From: Ovis canadensis
Lineage: Eukaryota > Chordata > Mammalia > Artiodactyla > Bovidae
Direction of reading: 5' to 3'
Assembly (NCBI RefSeq): GCF_042477335.2
Contig: NC_091262.1
Location: 71,162,001-71,226,000, forward strand
DNA length: 64,000 bases
Below, piece by piece: positions 24,516 through 34,090 of this stretch; the stretch's first letter is position 1, and each line of letters begins with the position of its first letter. Below the pieces are notes generated by a model. It was not told where the DNA came from. It saw only the letters and a list, made by a program, of their open reading frames with translations, and did no database searches. The position numbers and the translations under genes were made by a program.

Positions 24516-24587
24516 TTCCCTGCCCAGGAATCGAACCTGGGTAGCCTGGATGAGAACCAGGAATCCTAGCCACCAGACCAGCAAGGG
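24516..24587 (-). repeat. tRNA-Glu(CUC)-like sequence within a dispersed element
   Basis: On the minus strand a nearly complete cloverleaf is visible: anticodon stem CCTGG/CCAGG with loop TTCTCAT (anticodon CTC, 24552-24554), T stem CCAGG/CCTGG with loop TTCGATT, a perfect B box GGTTCGATTCC and discriminator A. The acceptor CCCTTGC/GCAGGGA has one C-A mismatch and one wobble pair. It is fused to LTR-like sequence, so a dispersed tRNA-derived element is more likely than a working gene. Confidence 0.6.
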
Positions 24588-24996
24588 CTAGAGGCTAGAA
24601 GCAATTTTTTCCAGGATCTTTGCCCCCAGTGAAGAATGCATTTATCATGGAGGCAGAAATTGCAAATGCAGGTACAAAGTTTATTATTAGAGACACAATG
24701 TAGCAACAAGTGGGAGAGCACACACAGAAATGGTTTCTTAGGTAACATAGAAGCAAGGCAGAGACACACACCTGGAGAGAAAGGCTGTGGGTGTCCCCCC
24801 TAGTGAGGAGGAGCTCAGTAAAGGGGTGGTTAACTCATTTATGTGTCAGTTCTTCCAGGTCTTTGCTTATTTTAGGCCAATTTTCTTTTAGGCCTAAAGG
24901 TAAGCTTATTTTTTTTCCCACACCTGACCTACCTTGCGGCCCTCAGCTAAGATGGATCTTGAAGTGAAGGCTTCTGGGAGGAGCAAGATTCATTAT
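24588..24996 (-). mobile_element. LTR-like element, minus strand, proximal part
   Basis: On the minus strand this block has AATAAACTTTG (poly(A)-signal type) about 100 bases before the tRNA-Glu-like sequence, and a purine-rich segment upstream. It looks like the R-U5 side of an old LTR but its ends are uncertain. The + strand solo LTR at 24997 interrupts it. Confidence 0.45.
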
Positions 24997-25614
24997 TGTT
25001 ACAGTGAAAAGGAAAAAAGAGGAACGAATTTTTTTTTTCTTTCCCTTTCCTGAGAACAAAGAAAGCAAAGAGAATAGTGAGCAGGCCTGATCATTCCCAG
25101 CTTTTATTGTAACTGTTGCTAATCTGTAGTTTGTAACTACGTTTGCCTCTCTGCCCCCTAACTCTGCACAAGTGACATTTCACACCTATTGTGGTTTGAC
25201 TCTATGTTAATTACAGCCTGTATCTGGTGTTCACCTTTAATGCACTCTCTTTGCAAACCAACCCTTGTAGTTTTTCTCTTTTTGCTTTACAGAAAGAAGA
25301 CCCCAGGGCTACCAAACTGCCAGACTCAACTACTGGACTATCTGACGCCAGCCTTTGACTGTTTTTGAGACAATGCAAGCAGAAGAAAGAATGCAAGACC
25401 CTTTCTTCCTTCTCACTGAGCCCTGACTGCAAGCCCTCATCTTATATAAGCCCCTAGACCTCTCATGGAAGTAGGAAACAGTTCTTGAGGCACAATCCTC
25501 TCCCCTCCATGAGCTGAGGATTAAAGCCACCTTTCTATTTCCTCCAAACTCTGTTTCCGTATTTTTCTATTCTGCTTTGGTGAGCAGAAAACACCAAGAT
25601 TTTGGCCAGCAACA
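24997..25614 (+). mobile_element. Solo LTR of an endogenous retrovirus, with TTAT duplication
   Basis: This 618-base block begins TGTTACAG and ends GCAACA, with a TATA box (TATATAA, 25443-25449) and a poly(A) signal ATTAAA (25520-25525) spaced as in an LTR. It is flanked by TTAT at 24993-24996 and 25615-25618, a 4-bp target duplication as in gammaretrovirus-like (class I) elements. No internal genes are present. Family not determined. Confidence 0.82.
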
Positions 25615-25618
25615 TTAT

Positions 25619-26045
25619 GGCCTGGCATTATTCCTTGAGGAATAATGCCACAAGGATCCTTTCTGTGTAGTGTCTCCCTTGTCCCAGAAGAAGAGGGAGC
25701 AGAGATCTCTTGATCTTTTACTCAAACAGGGTTTTGCCTCTCTTTGTCCTTGCCATAACTGTTACCTTGACTAATTACCATGACTATTACCTTAAGGTGT
25801 TTACAAGAGACAAACACTGGCTACATACCCTGTTTCTGTTGTTACTTCCATTTCGAAAGGCAAGCAGAAGGCTGATTGCAAATGCCTTAACTGGAGCCTG
25901 CCTATCTCTTCTCTCAGGAAATGTTACAGTTATTAAGTATCCAGCCTGAAGGCACTTCTTCATGCCCCATGAAATGCAAACAGGAGGCCAATTTGTAACC
26001 TGGAATGCATCTATCTCCTGCCTCATAGTCAGTTAGGGAAAGAAA
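25619..26045 (-). mobile_element. LTR-like element, minus strand, distal part
   Basis: Continuation of the interrupted minus-strand element, beginning with a 12-bp perfect inverted repeat (25623-25650). Continuity is inferred from the target duplication. Left and right limits are uncertain. Confidence 0.35.
25623..25650. other. Perfect hairpin, 12-bp stem
   Basis: TGGCATTATTCC (25623-25634), loop TTGA, then GGAATAATGCCA (25639-25650). It lies five bases beyond the TTAT duplication of the solo LTR. Confidence 0.95.
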
Positions 26046-27559
26046 ACAGAGAGGGAGGGGATGAGAAAGGCTGAACTGTGGGAGGGGGAAGGGACTAGCA
26101 TGTGCAAAGGCCCTGAGGTAGGAAGAGGCTTGCTAAATCTGAGGCTTGAAAATGAGATTTGTTTGAGAAATGGTGGGCGGGAAGACAGGGCACCGTCCTG
26201 TACCAGTATCCTTAGAGCTTATCTTGTAGGTGGTGGGAGCTGAGGAAGAATTCTGAGCCAGGAAGAGGCAGGATGAGGGTGGTGTGCTATGCTGTGAACC
26301 TGAGAGCTGAGCAGGCAGCGCAAGCGTGGAGGATATCAAGACTGGGGAAGGAGATCATAGGGGCGAGTGGGGGTGGCAATGCTTTTGGCACAAAGTTATG
26401 TGGGCCTGAACTTGGTGGCTGGGGGGAGGAGAGGGGAGAAGATTACAAAGAGTGATTAGGAGATAAAATGGAAGAGGCTCAGGAACTTGAGTAGTATAAT
26501 GGGAAAAGTTGCGATTGCAAAAATAATACATGAAGATGCAGTTTTACAGAAATGACTCCAATGAACAGGAAGTGAAGGCTTAGGAATAAAGCATTCTTGA
26601 ATTTGAACTCAGGCAGGGAGGTTCACCTCTCTGGGCGACAGTTTCAGCATCTGTGAGAGGAAGGTGTACCTGGGCCCTGATGACTGTTGGGAGGAATAGA
26701 TGAGAAACACAGGGTTCATCATGTTTCTGCTCTCTCATCCTTTCAAACTGGAAGGGCAGAACTAGAAAGACGTTCCTGGAGCTGCCTTTCAGCTCCAACA
26801 TTCTGTTTTTCTAATCTGACAAACCAGGAGCTGAGAGTACAAAAGCCATGTGTTTAAAGAAGTGTGCTTTCCAGGTAAGGAGGGCACGATTGCCGTCAAA
26901 GGCGTTAAGTGGTTTCTGAATGGCTGCAGTGTGATTAAATTCACCACTTAACCAAATTGCTTTCTCTTGCCTTGATGGATGCAATTGCTCTGAGATGAAG
27001 GAGCTTAATGTGCAAAGCTCCGCTTGCCTGCATAACTAATGAATTAACTATTCCTCTCCCTGCAGCCTCCTGCCTGCTGGCACCCAGGCTGTTTGCTTGC
27101 CCCTAGCTGGTCCCCTGGACAGAGGTCTCTGGTGTTGTAGACCACCACGAGGATGATCTCATTGTGTGAAGTCCTGGCCCCCCAGTTAGCATGTTCTCCC
27201 TAGAGCTGACAGGGTTCAGGGAAGTCTTTCAGGAAAGAGGCAGCAAGGTAGGGTAAGAAGAATACTTATAGTTGAGCTCTGGAGCCAGTGCCCCCACTTA
27301 CTAGTGTGGGACCTCCAGCAAGTGACTTAATCATAGGGAGAGCTCCAACTTCTAAGCATGTACATGCACCAGGAGCCTTGCTGGGTGCCTTCCCGCACTC
27401 GCATATTACACTTCTTTCTCGAGGCTCTCAGCAGCTCCAAAGGTAGAGGGTCCGTTGATCTCCACCCAGTGTTAGCGCAACAGCAGAGCCTCAGGAAATG
27501 ATCTGTGTCAAATGGTGACAGTAAGAAAGAATGCATAGCTGAGGAGATGACTGGGTTCA
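26046..27559. other. Intergenic; MIR-like piece and candidate regulatory patch
   Basis: 26050-26250 resembles an ancient dispersed repeat (tgtgcaaaggccctgaggta). 26590-26710 is MIR-like. 26880-27060 has homeodomain-type sites, including an inverted TTAAGTGG pair. No coding exon. Confidence 0.45.
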
Positions 27560-27778
27560 CGGCTTTCCTGGTGGTTCAGATGGTAAAAGAATCCACCTTC
27601 AATGCAGGAGACTCAGATTCTGTCCTTGGGTTGGGAAGATCCCCTGGAGAAGGGAATGGCTAGCTACCCCAGTATTCTTGTCTGGAGAATTCTATGGATA
27701 GAGAGGCCTAGTGGGCTATAATCCTTGGGATTGCAAAGAGCCAGACGTGACTGAACAAGTAACAGTTTCACTTTTTTC
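27560..27778 (+). repeat. Bov-tA SINE
   Basis: Diverged copy: ggctttcctggtggttcaga, tctggagaattctatggata, tail gccagacgtgactgaac. Confidence 0.9.
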
Positions 27779-27784
27779 ACGTTG

Positions 27785-27960
27785 GGTGGATAGATGGATG
27801 AAAGAAGGGATGGAGGATAAATAGATGAGTGGGAAGGTTAATGGATTTGACAGATGGTAAGAAGAAAGGATGAATAGGTAGAGAGGGAAAGGATGGATGG
27901 GTAGATGGATCGAAGGATACATGATGGTGGGCTGGAAGGATGGACGGAAGGAAGAAAAAT
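27785..27960 (+). repeat. Imperfect (GGAT/GATG)n tract
   Basis: Repeated gatgga, ggat and gaagga units. Confidence 0.85.
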
Positions 27961-28229
27961 AAAAGGAGGGGTGGAAGGAGGAAAGAACTGAAAGATGGAT
28001 GGATGCCTGTAAACTGGCCCTCCCAGGGAGGGAGGTCAGTCCCTAATTTTTTTGTCCGGAGTCATTCAACATGTGCCTAAAAGTGACCAGGAGTCCTGAA
28101 CTCTCCCTGGAAAACAATGGGTTAGACTAGTTGATCCCTGAGGTCTTCATTTTAGTTCTTTCCCTTGTGACATTAATTCTTAAGAGAAGAGGAGATATGA
28201 TAATAGTCAACACAGTTGGAAAGAACACT

Positions 28230-28420
28230 CACTCACAAACATCATTTCATACGAGCCCCAAACAACCTGTAGCAACTTCAGGGCAGCTGTGTTATTATCT
28301 TCCCCATTTGACAGACGGAAACACTGAGGCTCAGAATAGTTGCACCTGGTATTTAGAATGTATACTGAGGTCAGGTGGCCAAGATTATTAATTAACCTCC
28401 CTGTGCTTCTGCTTCCTCAT
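28230..28420 (+). repeat. MIR-like relic
   Basis: Contains ttatcttccccatttgacag and aaacactgaggctcagaata, then cttcctcattcaaaaaataa. It is cut by the BovB fragment to its right. Confidence 0.55.
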
Positions 28421-28439
28421 TCAAAAAATAAGGAGAAGT

Positions 28440-28625
28440 GCATGGCAAGATAGAAGACAAGAGGAGAAGGGGACAACAGAGAATGAGATGGTTGGATGGC
28501 ATCACTGACTCAATGGACTTAAGTTTGAGCAAGCTCCAGAGACAGTGAAGGACAGGGAAGCCTGATGTGCTGCAGTTCATGGGGTTGCAAAGAGTCAAAC
28601 ATGACTTAGCAATTGAACAACACCA
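28440..28625 (+). repeat. BovB LINE 3' end fragment
   Basis: Contains gaatgagatggttggatggc, ttaagtttgagcaagctcc and tail agagtcaaacatgacttag. Confidence 0.88.
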
Positions 28626-29640
28626 ATGGTAAAGATTTATAAAATTATTTATTCATTCATACTCACTTATAAGGAAACCACCATGTGCTGTGACATGTTC
28701 TAGGCACCAAGGAAGCAGCGGGGAACAAAAATCCCCAACCTCTACCCTGATGGAGCTAGTATTCTGATGGAGGGAGAAAACAACATATGACAAAGGAGAG
28801 TAAGTTACAGAGGATTACAGAAGCAAAATGTTTGGAATCCCTGGAGTGTTTAGAAGGCTTCACAGTGGAGGTTGTTGACCTTTGGGCTGAGTCTTAAAGA
28901 AAAAATAGGAGTTTGTCATGTAGACAAAGGAAAGTTAGCTTTGTAGACACAGAGAGGAACCCCAGGCATAGAAGTGGGGAGGGCTTGGATTAGAGCCAGA
29001 TTTGAAGGGCCTTGCATCCCTTCTTGGCAGACACAAGGAAGTCCATGAAAGACCTTGAGCAAGGGAGTGACATGATAAAGCATAGCTTTCAGGAGAGAGG
29101 GCAGCCTGGAGGGTGGGCTCAGGTGTGGAGAAGATGACATGGTCCCTGGCCAGGAGGGGGTTGAAGGCACAGGTGTGAATGAGACCATCAAGAAGGGTGT
29201 CAACCGCCAAGCTAAGAAGGACCCAAGGGGATGCCAGCCTGGAGAGAGGATGAGGTGGACGAATGGTCAAAGGAGGTGGGTCCTCTGCTGCCTCGAGACC
29301 TGGTCCCGCTGGTCTCAGCCTGGGGTCCACACCCTCTCGCTCCTTCTCGGTGAGTCAGTTCAACCTTCCTCTCTTCCTGGAATCCAGAAAGCATCGGGCT
29401 TAGCCTCCATCCCTGCAGAGACCTCCCCCATTCCCCAGCATCCAGCTTCAGCCTGGACCACCAGGAGACCAGAGAGGGGAACTCATTACAAGGAAGGGTC
29501 TCATCACCCTGGTGGGGTGCGTCCATCTCCTTCCCTCTCCTGCTGGCCTGCCCTGACGAGGCCCTGCCCTTGCTAACCAAGGCATCTCAACCCCCTTGGG
29601 CCTTTGAAGATTCCTGAGCCCCAGAGTGGGAATTCTCCAC
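28626..29640 (+). repeat. Ancient dispersed repeat pieces in intergenic DNA
   Basis: Segments such as caaggaagcagcggggaaca, cttgagcaagggagtgacat and gatgacatggtccctggcc follow the order of a common old mammalian repeat whose family I cannot name. The frames of 122-145 codons around 29140-29580 lack any domain. Confidence 0.4.
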
Positions 29641-30344
29641 GTTCAAAAAGAAATGAGATTCATTTTTTATTTACAGTTTGAAAAAGTCAAAAAGTGCTTG
29701 TTTTACTTTCTAAATCAAATAACCCAGAAAGATAGAAAAGAAATTTAAATTCTTTACAGTCCTATTCCCCGGAAAGTCACAGTTACCATCTTGCTGCGCA
29801 TCCTTCCAGAATGTTTTCACTGATAGGCCCATGTGGACGCCCACACACACCTTTTTTTGTGTGTGTGAAACAATAACAGCAGCACAGCACACAGTCTGTT
29901 CTGTGAACTGCTTGTTATTTTTCAGTTACATCGTGAAACTAGTCAGCACACCTAGATCTCCAGCAGCGTTGTTTCTCAAGGGAAGACTATTCTGTGTTGG
30001 GAAAGGGCCTTGACTGAATCTCATCCCCGCTGACAGATATTTAGGGTCACCCCCAAGACACTTTTCCCATATAAATAAAGCTCTGTGTACATCCTTGCTC
30101 ATAAAGCTTTGAGCAATAAAACGGGACTGTTCAAACTTGGGGGTTAATATGGCCTCTCTGACTCAGGTCATGAAGGAAATTGATTTTGATTTTCACAGTC
30201 GGTGGGGATTAAATGAACAATGGTTGCCAGGCAACCTGTGAGAGGGGGGCCTCAGAGAGGAGGCCAGAGCAAATGGTAGCCTCCACCCCCACCCCTCTCA
30301 GGCTCTGTTTCTAGGTAATAAGCCCCCTCTCACACTGCCCAGAG
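29641..30344. other. Intergenic; RFX-type palindrome at 30222-30236
   Basis: 29660-29940 is AT-rich and may be an old L1 relic. The RFX-type site is listed separately. Confidence 0.4.
30216..30236. promoter_or_regulatory. Candidate RFX X-box palindrome next to a SOX-type site
   Basis: GGTTGCCAGGCAACC at 30222-30236 is a perfect 15-bp palindrome of two RFX half-sites. AACAATGG at 30216-30223 is a SOX-type motif overlapping it. Function is inferred. Confidence 0.55.
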
Positions 30345-30560
30345 AATCCTCTGTGGCTCAATGGTAAAGAATCCACCTGTTAATGCAGGAGACTCCAGAG
30401 ATATGGGTTTGATCTCTGAGTTGGGAAGATCTGGAGAAGGAAAAGACTACCCTCTCTAGCATTCTTGCCTGGAAAATCCCACGGACAGAGGAGCCTGGTG
30501 CACTACAGTCCATGGGGTTGCAAAAGTTGGATATGACTTAGTGATTAAACCACCATCCAC
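30345..30560 (+). repeat. Bov-tA SINE
   Basis: Diverged copy: tctgtggctcaatggtaaag, gcctggaaaatcccacggac, tail agttggatatgacttag. Confidence 0.9.
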
Positions 30561-30856
30561 CACCCACACTGCCCGGAGCCCCCATCCACGGTCCCTTCCC
30601 CACCTTTCCCTCCCGTTGCCATGGTGTTAACCTTGAACCTGAAGCTATTATCAGGGTCCTCCTGGCTGTGGTTCTGGGGAAGGGATGGAGCAGCCACCTG
30701 CAGGGGTGGGAGAGATGGTGCAACTTCCTACTGGATGAGATTCACTCTCGCAGGGTAAGGTGGGGCTGGTCTTTCTCTCCAGAACAGCCCGGGTGCTAGA
30801 AAGTTGCCCTAGTCACAGCCACCAGATGGCCTGGTTCTGTACCCCTCAATAAAAAG
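30561..30856. other. Intergenic, nothing recognised
   Basis: Short unique-looking interval between SINEs. Confidence 0.45.
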
Positions 30857-31055
30857 TTAGTCACATAGTCGTGTCCAACTCTTAGCGATCCCATGGTCTG
30901 TAACCTGCCGGGCTCCTCTGTCCGTGGACTTCTCTGGGCAAGAGTACTGGAGTGGGTTGCCATTTCCTTCTCCAGGGTACTTCCTGACCCACGGATTGAA
31001 CCCGGGTCTCCTGCACTGCAGGCAGATTCTTTACCAACTGAGCTATCAGGGAAGT
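30857..31055 (-). repeat. Bov-tA SINE
   Basis: Reverse copy: gatcccatggtctgtaacct, tactggagtgggttgccatt, head ending gagctatcagggaagt. Confidence 0.92.
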
Positions 31056-31084
31056 ACATACCCCTCAAAAGAGTCCCCAGTAAT

Positions 31085-31765
31085 TCTCACCTGCATGTGC
31101 AGACCTCCTTAGGCTGAATAAGCCAACCTGTACGAACCATAGGACATTGCAAAAGGTCCAGTGAATGGCTTCTGAGGCCAGGTCAAAATTAGAAGCCAGC
31201 TGCATGTCAGGAGGACATTCAAGCAGCTCTGTGAGAGACCTAGGGAGTGAGGAACTGAGGCCTCCCATCAACACGCGTGCATGTGTGGTAAGTCGCTTCA
31301 GTCGTGTCCGACCCTTTGCAACTCTATGGACCATAGCCCAACGAGCTCCTCTGTCCATGGGGATTCTCCAGGCAAGAATACTGGAGTGGGTTGCTGTGCC
31401 CTCCTCCAGGGGATCTCCCTGACCCAGGGACTGAACCTGCATCTCTTGCGCCTCCTGGATTGGCAGGTGGGTCCTTTACCACTAGTGCCACCTGGGAAGC
31501 TCCTCCTCCCAACAGCCAGCATCAATGTTCCATCTGTGTGAAGGAGCCACCTTGTAAGCGGATCCTCCAGCGCCTGTCAAGTCTTCGGATAAATCTTCTG
31601 ACCTGGTTGCCATCTTGTCTGCAACCTCAAGAGAGACCCTGGGCCAGAACTATTCTGGGATTCCTAGCCCTTAGACACTGTGAGACAATAAATGTTTATT
31701 GTTGTTTGAAGCCACTACATGTTGAACTAATTAGTTACACAGTAATAAAAGACTAATACTAACAA
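31085..31765 (+). repeat. LTR/MaLR-like relic split by Bov-tA
   Basis: Left part (aggaggacattcaagcagct, ggaactgaggcctcccatca) and right part (agccaccttgtaagcggatc, caataaatgtttattgttgt, gtaataaaagactaatac) are successive parts of one dispersed mammalian repeat. Class assigned from memory. Confidence 0.5.
31277..31501 (-). repeat. Bov-tA SINE
   Basis: Reverse copy: gtcgcttcagtcgtgtccga, gggattctccaggcaagaat, head ending tgccacctgggaagctcc. It interrupts the LTR-like relic. Confidence 0.93.
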
Positions 31766-32080
31766 ATCAGTCAATCCTAAAGAAAATCAACCCTGAATAT
31801 TCTTTGGAAGGACTAATACTGAAGCTGAATCTCCAATAATTTGGTCACCTGATGCAAAGAGCTGACTCATTGGAAAAGACCTTGATGCTGGGAAAGATAG
31901 AAGGCAAAAGGAGATGCGGGTGACAGATGATGAGATGGTTAGAGAGTGTCACCAACTCAATGGATACAAACTTCAGCAAACTCCAGGAGATGGTGGAAGA
32001 CAGAGGAGCCTGGAGTGCCACAGTCCATAGGGTTGCAGAGAGTTGGACATGACTTCCCGACTGAACAACAAAAACTCAGA
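31766..32080 (+). repeat. BovB LINE 3' end fragment
   Basis: Contains aaaatcaaccctgaatattc, gaccttgatgctgggaaaga, tail gagagttggacatgacttcc. Confidence 0.9.
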
Positions 32081-32248
32081 ATTCCTTAGGGAAACTGCTG
32101 TAGTCCAGGGACTGTAAGTGTCTGGGTCATCCTGGAAAAATCTTTAAAACAAAGTTTTTACATCAGAATTCAGGAATGGCACCCAAGAGACACTAACCTT
32201 GGTAGATGTATTAGAGAGAATTCTTTCTGTTACAAAAGACGGAAACTT

Positions 32249-32402
32249 GGGACTTCCCTGGAAGTTCAATGGGTAAGGCTCTGTGTTCCTAGTGCAGGGG
32301 TCCTGGGTTTGATCCCTGGCCAGGGAACTAGATCCCACAAGATTCCACGTGCTGCTACTAAGACCCAACACAGTCACATACATAAATACATTTTTTTAAT
32401 AT
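32249..32402 (+). repeat. CHR-2-type SINE
   Basis: Reads gggacttccctggaagttca, gggtttgatccctggccagg, A/T-rich tail. Confidence 0.87.
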
Positions 32403-33184
32403 AGAAAATTAACTGAGTTTATGCAAATAGAAAATGTAAGTGAGGACTTATCATTAGATGGCGTGACTTGGAAGAATGGAGTAGTTAGCCGTAGGCATGG
32501 TGGGATTTGGGTTTACACACGTCCAGGCTCCCACAAGTGCCAGGGCGTGAGTGGAGAGTGGGCTGATGGTCAGGGAACCAGAATCTCCAGTCAGCATCCT
32601 CTGGACTCAGAAAACGATGGCACGTTGGTGTCAGAGGCCCCTCTCCAAGGTCAGGAGAATGGAGGTCTTCTCCAACATACCTGTGGGCTGTCCCCACCTA
32701 TTCCTTAAATCTCCATGTTCTCAAGCTTCCACTGTCCATCTCCCGGGCTCACTCCACCTCTCCCCCTTAGCATCAGTACCTCCTGTGTCCAGCATCTCTG
32801 GACATCTCCACCCAGCCCAGGGTCACTGGCCCTTATCCTTGCCATGACCAACACTTCCCTCATTTACCCCAAGCCTTTTGGATTGCAGCAAAAGGCAACA
32901 CCATCCACCCGGCCATCTGAGTCTGAATCATCACTTCTTCCCCACCTCCTCCTTCTCCCTCCATCCCCGCCCCATCCGATCTGTCCACACTCTGCCCCAC
33001 TGCCTCCATCCTGCTCCAAGCCATCACTTCTTCCCTCCCAGATTACCATAACCATCTCCCAGCTCGTCTCCCCGCTGCCCGTTGTACCTCCCTGCCTCTC
33101 CCCTCTCCCTGCCACACAGCACTCTGCCACTTCCTACTTCTGCCTCATCACTTGGCCAGAGCTATGTACTCCACCTGACATCTA
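32403..33184. other. Intergenic; pyrimidine-rich old repeat-like DNA
   Basis: 32700-33170 is C/T-rich, with phrases (ctgctccaagccatcacttc) that resemble an old dispersed repeat. The 187-codon + frame is a composition artefact, rich in Pro and Ser with no domain. Confidence 0.45.
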
Positions 33185-33735
33185 CGTATTTATTTTTGGC
33201 TGTGCTGGGTCTTCCTTGCTTTATGGGCTTTTCTCCAGTTGCACCGAGCGGGGGCTACTGTCTAGTTGTGATACGTGAGCTTCTCATTGCGGCGGCTTTT
33301 CTTGTTGTAGAGCATGGGCTCTAGGGTGCTCGGCCTTCAGGAGCTGTGACTTCTGGGCTCGAGAGCACAGGCCTAAATAGTTGCGGCATGCATGGGCTTA
33401 GTTGCTCCACATCATGTGGCATCCTCCCAGGTCAGGGATTGAACCCATGTCTCCTGCGTCGGCAGGGCTTCCCAGGTAGTGCTAGTGGTAAAGAACCCTC
33501 CTGCCAATGCAGGAGACACAGAAGATGTGGGTTCGATCCCTGGGTCAGGAAGATCCCCTAAAGAAGAGAATGGCAGCCCACTCCAGTATTCTTGCTTGGA
33601 GAATCCCATGGACAGAGGAGCCTGGTGGGCTGCAGTCCATTGGATCACATAGAATCAGACATGACTGAAGCAGCTTAGCACACTCCTGCACTGGCAGGCG
33701 GATTCTTTACCACTGAGCCACTAGGAAAGCCTCTA
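33185..33735 (-). repeat. CHR-2-type SINE interrupted by Bov-tA
   Basis: Reverse CHR-2 body (33185-33466: ttggctgtgctgggtcttcc, gcgggggctactgtctagtt). Its head resumes after the inserted SINE with ctgcactggcaggcggattc and ccactaggaaagcc. Confidence 0.85.
33467..33682 (+). repeat. Bov-tA SINE nested in CHR-2, with target duplication
   Basis: Full Bov-tA (gcttcccaggtagtgctagt ... tcagacatgactgaagc). It is flanked by CTCCTGCGTCGGCAGG (33451-33466) and CTCCTGCACTGGCAGG (33683-33698), a 16-bp target duplication with two differences. Confidence 0.93.
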
Positions 33736-33928
33736 TTTATTTTTAAAATATTTTTAATCTATTTGGCTGCATCGGGTCTTAGTTGCAGCATGTGGGATCT
33801 TTAGTTGTGGCATTCAAACTCTTGGTGGCAGCATGTGGGATCTAGTTCCCTGACCAGGGATCGAACCCGGCCCCACTGAATTGAAAACTTGGAGTCTTAG
33901 CTGCTGGACCACCAAGGAAGTCCCTCCA
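33736..33928 (-). repeat. CHR-2-type SINE
   Basis: Reverse copy: gctgcatcgggtcttagttg, gaccagggatcgaacccggc, head ending ggaccaccaaggaagtccc. Confidence 0.88.
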
Positions 33929-33934
33929 CCTGAA

Positions 33935-34090
33935 ATTTAATTCCCCACTCTCATCTGTCAATGGCACTCCCCCTTATTCTTTAGATCTCTGCTCTGGAGT
34001 CCCCTCCTCCAAGAAGTCCTCCTGGATGCCCCAGAGTTCATCATTCCCTCCTAGGTGCTGTTGCTGAATCTACCACAGGCTGGTTTTTAG
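33935..34090 (+). repeat. L2 LINE relic
   Basis: Contains ctcctccaagaagtcctcct and ggatgccccagagttcatca, the L2 3' region. Confidence 0.55.

Noticed and set aside
24516..24587. Functional tRNA-Glu gene
   Set aside because: Acceptor mismatch, A-box change and fusion to LTR-like sequence favour a dispersed tRNA-derived repeat; kept as a repeat feature and a finding.
27785..27960. Possible array of short repeats (CRISPR-like at first sight)
   Set aside because: Degenerate GGAT/GATG microsatellite without unique spacers, in a mammalian genome.
32715..33278. 187-codon + strand open frame
   Set aside because: Pro/Ser-rich translation of a pyrimidine-rich block running into a CHR-2 SINE.
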